Shown piece by piece: positions 61,207 through 64,000 of a stretch of 64,000 bases of DNA. The notes beneath the pieces were generated by a model. The model was given only the letters and a program-made list of their open reading frames with translations, was not told where the DNA came from and did not search any database. How positions within the stretch are numbered: position 1 is the stretch's first letter; each line of letters opens with the position of its first letter. The stretch is taken from contig JAQBGW010000075.1 in the NCBI GenBank assembly GCA_032128415.1, forward strand, positions 1 to 64,000, in the 5' to 3' direction. This stretch comes from Ga0077527 sp032128415. Lineage in GTDB: Bacteria; Pseudomonadota; Gammaproteobacteria; Burkholderiales; SG8-41. A program made the translations under genes and the position numbers.

Positions 61207-62772
61207 GTGCACCACGAAAAAATTCTGATCCTCGATTTCGGCGCGCAATATTCCCAACTGATTGCCCGCCGGGTACGTGAGCTGCACGTGTACTGCGAAC
61301 TGCATCCGCATGACGTATCGGATGAGTTCGTCCGCGCGTTCAAGCCGAGCGGCGTAATCCTCTCCGGCGGTCCGGCCTCAGTGTGGGTAGAGAGCACGCC
61401 GCGGGCGCCGGACAGCGTGTTCAATCTCGGGGTGCCGGTGCTGGGTATCTGCTACGGCATGCAGACCATGGCCGCACAACTCGGTGGCAAGGTGGAAATA
61501 GGCAAGGTACGTGAGTTCGGTTATGCGGAAGTGCGCGCACGCGGCCATACTGCGCTGCTGAAGGATATTCAGGATCGCATTACGGCCGACGGCCACGGCA
61601 TGCTTGATGTATGGATGAGTCACGGCGACAAAGTGATTGAAATGCCGACGGGCTTCAAAATCATGGCCAGCAACGCGGCGTGTCCGATTGCCGGCATGGC
61701 CGACGAGCAGCGGCACTTCTACGCCGTGCAGTTCCATCCGGAAGTCACCCACACGCTGCAGGGCAAAGCACTGTTGGAACGTTTTGTGCTGCAGATCTGC
61801 GACCTGCACGGCGACTGGAACATGCCGGATTACGTGGAAGAGGCCGTAGGCCACATTCGCAGTACAGTGGGCCATGATGAAGTAGTGCTGGGTTTGTCGG
61901 GTGGTGTCGATTCCTCGGTGGCGGCAGCATTGATCCATCGCGCCATCGGTCGGCAATTGACCTGCGTATTTGTCGATAACGGACTGTTGCGGCTGAACGA
62001 AGCGACGCAGGTGATGGCCACATTTGCCCAAAACCTCGGCGTCAAGGTCATTCATGTCGATGCGCGTGAACAATTCATGCGCCATCTGGCGGGTGTGACC
62101 GACCCGGAGCAGAAACGCAAAATCATCGGCCGCGAATTTATCGAAGTGTTCCAGGCCGAGTCGGCAAAACTGCCGAAGGTCAAATGGCTGGCACAGGGCA
62201 CGATCTATCCCGACGTCATCGAGTCGGCCGGCGCCAAGACCAAGAAGGCGCACACCATCAAGTCGCATCACAACGTCGGCGGTCTGCCCGACACGCTGCA
62301 CCTGCAACTGCTGGAACCGCTGCGCGAGCTATTCAAGGACGAGGTGCGCGAACTGGGTCTGGCGCTCGGCTTGCCGCATGACATGGTATTCCGTCATCCC
62401 TTTCCCGGCCCCGGGCTGGGTGTGCGCATACTGGGCGAAGTGAAGGTGCAATACGCCGACCTGCTGCGTGCCGCCGATGCGATATTCATCGACGAATTGC
62501 GCACGTCCGGCTGGTATGACAAGACCGCGCAGGCTTTTGCCGTGTTCCTGCCGGTGAAATCGGTGGGGGTGATGGGGGATGGGCGCACTTACGAATATGT
62601 AGTCGCATTACGCGCCGTGCAAACAACCGATTTTATGACCGCGCACTGGGCAGAGCTGCCGTACAGCCTGCTGGCGAAGGTGTCGAACCGGATCATCAAC
62701 GAAGTGCGCGGCATTAATCGCGTGGTCTATGATATTTCAAGCAAGCCGCCGGCAACCATCGAGTGGGAGTAG
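61207..62772 (+). CDS. guaA: GMP synthase (glutamine-hydrolysing)
   Basis: GuaA converts XMP to GMP. The 521-residue protein has an N-terminal glutamine amidotransferase with Cys82 (GICYGMQ), His177 and Glu179 (FHPEVTHT), the ATP-pyrophosphatase loop LSGGVDSSVAA near 231-238 and a C-terminal dimerisation domain ending PATIEWE. GTG 61207 is the only start that gives the family N-terminus (EKILILDFGAQYSQL); longer frames lie inside guaB. Confidence 0.97.
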   Translation: MHHEKILILDFGAQYSQLIARRVRELHVYCELHPHDVSDEFVRAFKPSGVILSGGPASVWVESTPRAPDSVFNLGVPVLGICYGMQTMAAQLGGKVEIGKVREFGYAEVRARGHTALLKDIQDRITADGHGMLDVWMSHGDKVIEMPTGFKIMASNAACPIAGMADEQRHFYAVQFHPEVTHTLQGKALLERFVLQICDLHGDWNMPDYVEEAVGHIRSTVGHDEVVLGLSGGVDSSVAAALIHRAIGRQLTCVFVDNGLLRLNEATQVMATFAQNLGVKVIHVDAREQFMRHLAGVTDPEQKRKIIGREFIEVFQAESAKLPKVKWLAQGTIYPDVIESAGAKTKKAHTIKSHHNVGGLPDTLHLQLLEPLRELFKDEVRELGLALGLPHDMVFRHPFPGPGLGVRILGEVKVQYADLLRAADAIFIDELRTSGWYDKTAQAFAVFLPVKSVGVMGDGRTYEYVVALRAVQTTDFMTAHWAELPYSLLAKVSNRIINEVRGINRVVYDISSKPPATIEWE

Positions 62773-62837
62773 GGCGCGAAAGAGCCCATCATGAGCGTCA
62801 TCGCCAGTTGCATCCATAATCGCCCGCAGATGCCGCA

Positions 62838-63293
62838 ATGACCGATACGGATTACATGCAGGTCGCGCTGGAACTCGCGATGCTGGCAGCCGGCGCTGGC
62901 GAAGTGCCGGTAGGGGCGGTGGTGGTGCGGGATGGCGAGATTATCGGTCGCGGCTACAACCAGCCCATCCTGCAATCCGACCCAACGGCGCACGCCGAGA
63001 TCGTGGCCATGCGGGAAGCTGGCCGAACGCTGGGCAACTACCGACTGACCGATTGCGATCTGTATGTCACATTGGAGCCGTGCGTCATGTGCGCCGGCGC
63101 CATGATCAATGCCAGAATCCGCCGCGTGATCTATGGTGCGCAGGATGCCAAGACCGGCGCCTGCGGTAGCGCCACCAACCTTTTCGCCGAACAGCATCTG
63201 AATCACCACGCCACGGTCAGTGGTGGCGTGCGGGCAGCAGCCTCGGTAGTTTTATTGCAGGAATTTTTCGCCAGTCGGCGCGGTAAATCTTGA
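62838..63293 (+). CDS. tadA: tRNA-specific adenosine deaminase
   Basis: TadA makes inosine at position 34 of tRNA-Arg(ACG). The 151-residue protein has the deaminase zinc and proton-shuttle motifs HAEIVAM and PCVMCAGAMI. ATG 62838 gives normal length. Its stop overlaps the TTG start of the L,D-transpeptidase gene by four bases. Confidence 0.95.
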   Translation: MTDTDYMQVALELAMLAAGAGEVPVGAVVVRDGEIIGRGYNQPILQSDPTAHAEIVAMREAGRTLGNYRLTDCDLYVTLEPCVMCAGAMINARIRRVIYGAQDAKTGACGSATNLFAEQHLNHHATVSGGVRAAASVVLLQEFFASRRGKS

Positions 63294-63769
63294 ACATCGA
63301 TATCAATATTTCCACGCAATCCCTGACTCTGCTGGATGATCAGGGGCGGCCTGCTGCGCAGTACGCGATTTCCAGTTCAAAAAACGGGCCAGGGCAATTG
63401 CAGGGTAGTCGGTGTACGCCTCTGGGCAGACACGTCATACGCGCCAAAATCGGCGCCGGCGACCCGATCAATACCGTATTTGTGGGTCGGCGGCCGACCG
63501 GTGATATCTACAGTCTGACACTGGGTGCTCAATTTCCTCAGCGCGACTGGATACTGACCCGCATCCTGTGGCTGTCCGGCTGCGAAGTCGGGCATAACCG
63601 CCTGGGTCAGGTCGATACCATGCGCCGCTACATCTACATCCATGGCAGTCCGGACAATGTGCCTATGGGGGTTCCGGGCTCAATCGGTTGTATCCGCATG
63701 CGCAACATCGATGTCATGACCCTTTTTGATCAGGTGTCACCGGGCACCGCTATTAAAATATCAATATAA
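63290..63769 (+). CDS. L,D-transpeptidase (YkuD domain), no signal peptide
   Basis: The 159-residue protein is a bare YkuD domain. The active-site pattern is intact: His in YIHGSPDN and SIGCIRM with the catalytic Cys and Arg. No signal peptide or membrane helix is visible, although such enzymes normally act on periplasmic peptidoglycan. The TTG start at 63290 overlaps the tadA stop (TTGA), and no other start upstream is possible without reading into tadA. The last codons (KISI) and stop are provided by an AT-rich element. Confidence 0.85.
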   Translation: MNIDINISTQSLTLLDDQGRPAAQYAISSSKNGPGQLQGSRCTPLGRHVIRAKIGAGDPINTVFVGRRPTGDIYSLTLGAQFPQRDWILTRILWLSGCEVGHNRLGQVDTMRRYIYIHGSPDNVPMGVPGSIGCIRMRNIDVMTLFDQVSPGTAIKISI

Positions 63770-63780
63770 ACAATAGCTTA
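63750..63780 (-). repeat. AT-rich IHF-like element, copy 11
   Basis: On the minus strand TAAGCTATTGTTTATATTGA, core 63768-63780, one mismatch to the IHF consensus. It overlaps the end and stop of the L,D-transpeptidase gene. Confidence 0.6.
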
Positions 63781-63837
63781 AATAATAATAAGCAGGTTGG
63801 ATGCAATGCATCAACCACTCTCGTTATGCTGCGCAGC

Positions 63838-63869
63838 ATTTTAAATAATCTTTAAATATCAATTGGTTA
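63838..63869 (-). repeat. AT-rich IHF-like element, copy 12
   Basis: On the minus strand TAACCAATTGATATTTAAAG, core 63857-63869, an exact IHF consensus match. It lies about 100 bases before the SDR gene and only 58 bases after copy 11. Confidence 0.55.
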
Positions 63870-63967
63870 TACTCATCGCCTGGTTTTATTGTGCATTGCG
63901 CCAATATCAGCTAAATTGTGCACCGCAACTACCCGTTAACAGGTAGCCCACCCAAGAAAGGCCAGGT

Positions 63968-64000
63968 ATGCGTCTCAAAAATAAGGTAGCCATCATTACC
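63968..64000 (+). CDS. Short-chain dehydrogenase/reductase, first codons only
   Basis: Only 11 codons are inside the window: MRLKNKVAIIT. This is the opening beta strand of an SDR Rossmann fold. AAAGG lies just upstream at a suitable distance. The rest of the gene, its motif TGxxxGxG and its substrate are outside the window. Confidence 0.6.
   Translation, partial: MRLKNKVAIIT

Noticed and set aside
61378..62307. 309-residue minus-strand open frame inside guaA
   Set aside because: Antisense to an intact GMP synthase; no independent support.
63795..63816. Hairpin after the L,D-transpeptidase gene considered as a terminator
   Set aside because: The stem has a bulge and no T-run follows; it was not listed as a feature.

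Overview
The window is a piece of a chromosome from a betaproteobacterium. Three things point there: the gene orders thrS-infC-rpmI-rplT-pheS-pheT-ihfA-merR, surE-pcm-nlpD and alaC-hom-thrC; Bug-type periplasmic binding proteins; and the DUF4124, RatA and RnfH families. Family or genus cannot be fixed from sequence reading alone. Base composition is moderately GC-rich and even, broken by short AT-rich patches. There is no prophage, integron, insertion sequence or CRISPR array.

Layout. 1-6.8 kb: translation cluster (threonyl-tRNA synthetase, IF3 with an ATA start, L35, L20, both phenylalanyl-tRNA synthetase subunits, IHF alpha, a MerR regulator) and tRNA-Pro. 6.9-11.6 kb: nitrilase-family hydrolase, acyltransferase, then a minus-strand acyl-CoA dehydrogenase / CoA transferase / RraA-type aldolase operon. 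11.7-14.1 kb: surE-pcm-nlpD, but with no rpoS after nlpD. 14.1-18.0 kb: MoxR-DUF58-TgpA operon. 18.1-21.7 kb: a large orphan PAS histidine kinase and a Mth938-like protein. 21.7-28.2 kb: alaC-hom-thrC, nadC and a membrane-anchored FMN glutamate-synthase-like protein. 28.4-32.9 kb: SorAB-type sulfite dehydrogenase and clpB behind a good sigma-32 promoter. 33-44 kb is the most accessory part: hydrolase-OsmC fusion, a Bug protein and a Bug pseudogene, TauD-type dioxygenase, PIN protein, thioesterase, four-domain rhodanese protein, RhlE helicase, HNH protein, an internally duplicated membrane protein and a DUF1223 protein. 44-48.3 kb: PHP phosphoesterase, YciO-like protein, trpS, and lexA-imuA. 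48.5-57.4 kb: rimP-nusA-infB-rbfA-truB-rpsO-pnp and dksA. 57.6-64 kb: tRNA-Arg, tRNA-His, smpB, ratA, rnfH, guaB-guaA, tadA, an L,D-transpeptidase and the first codons of an SDR gene.

The most unusual structure is not a gene. At least twelve short AT-rich elements share a 20-base pattern close to TAACTNRTTGWTTWTATTGA. Six match the IHF consensus (YAANNNNTTGATW) exactly and six differ at one position (TTGTTT). Ten lie at gene ends or in intergenic gaps; one lies wholly inside the truB coding sequence and one covers the start of a Bug gene. Other points of interest are a lexA gene whose operator and predicted promoter end directly at its first ATG (a possible leaderless mRNA), lexA-imuA without imuB or dnaE2, the missing rpoS, two unrelated 13-14 base tandem repeats upstream of surE and guaB, and a small membrane protein built of two copies of one unit.
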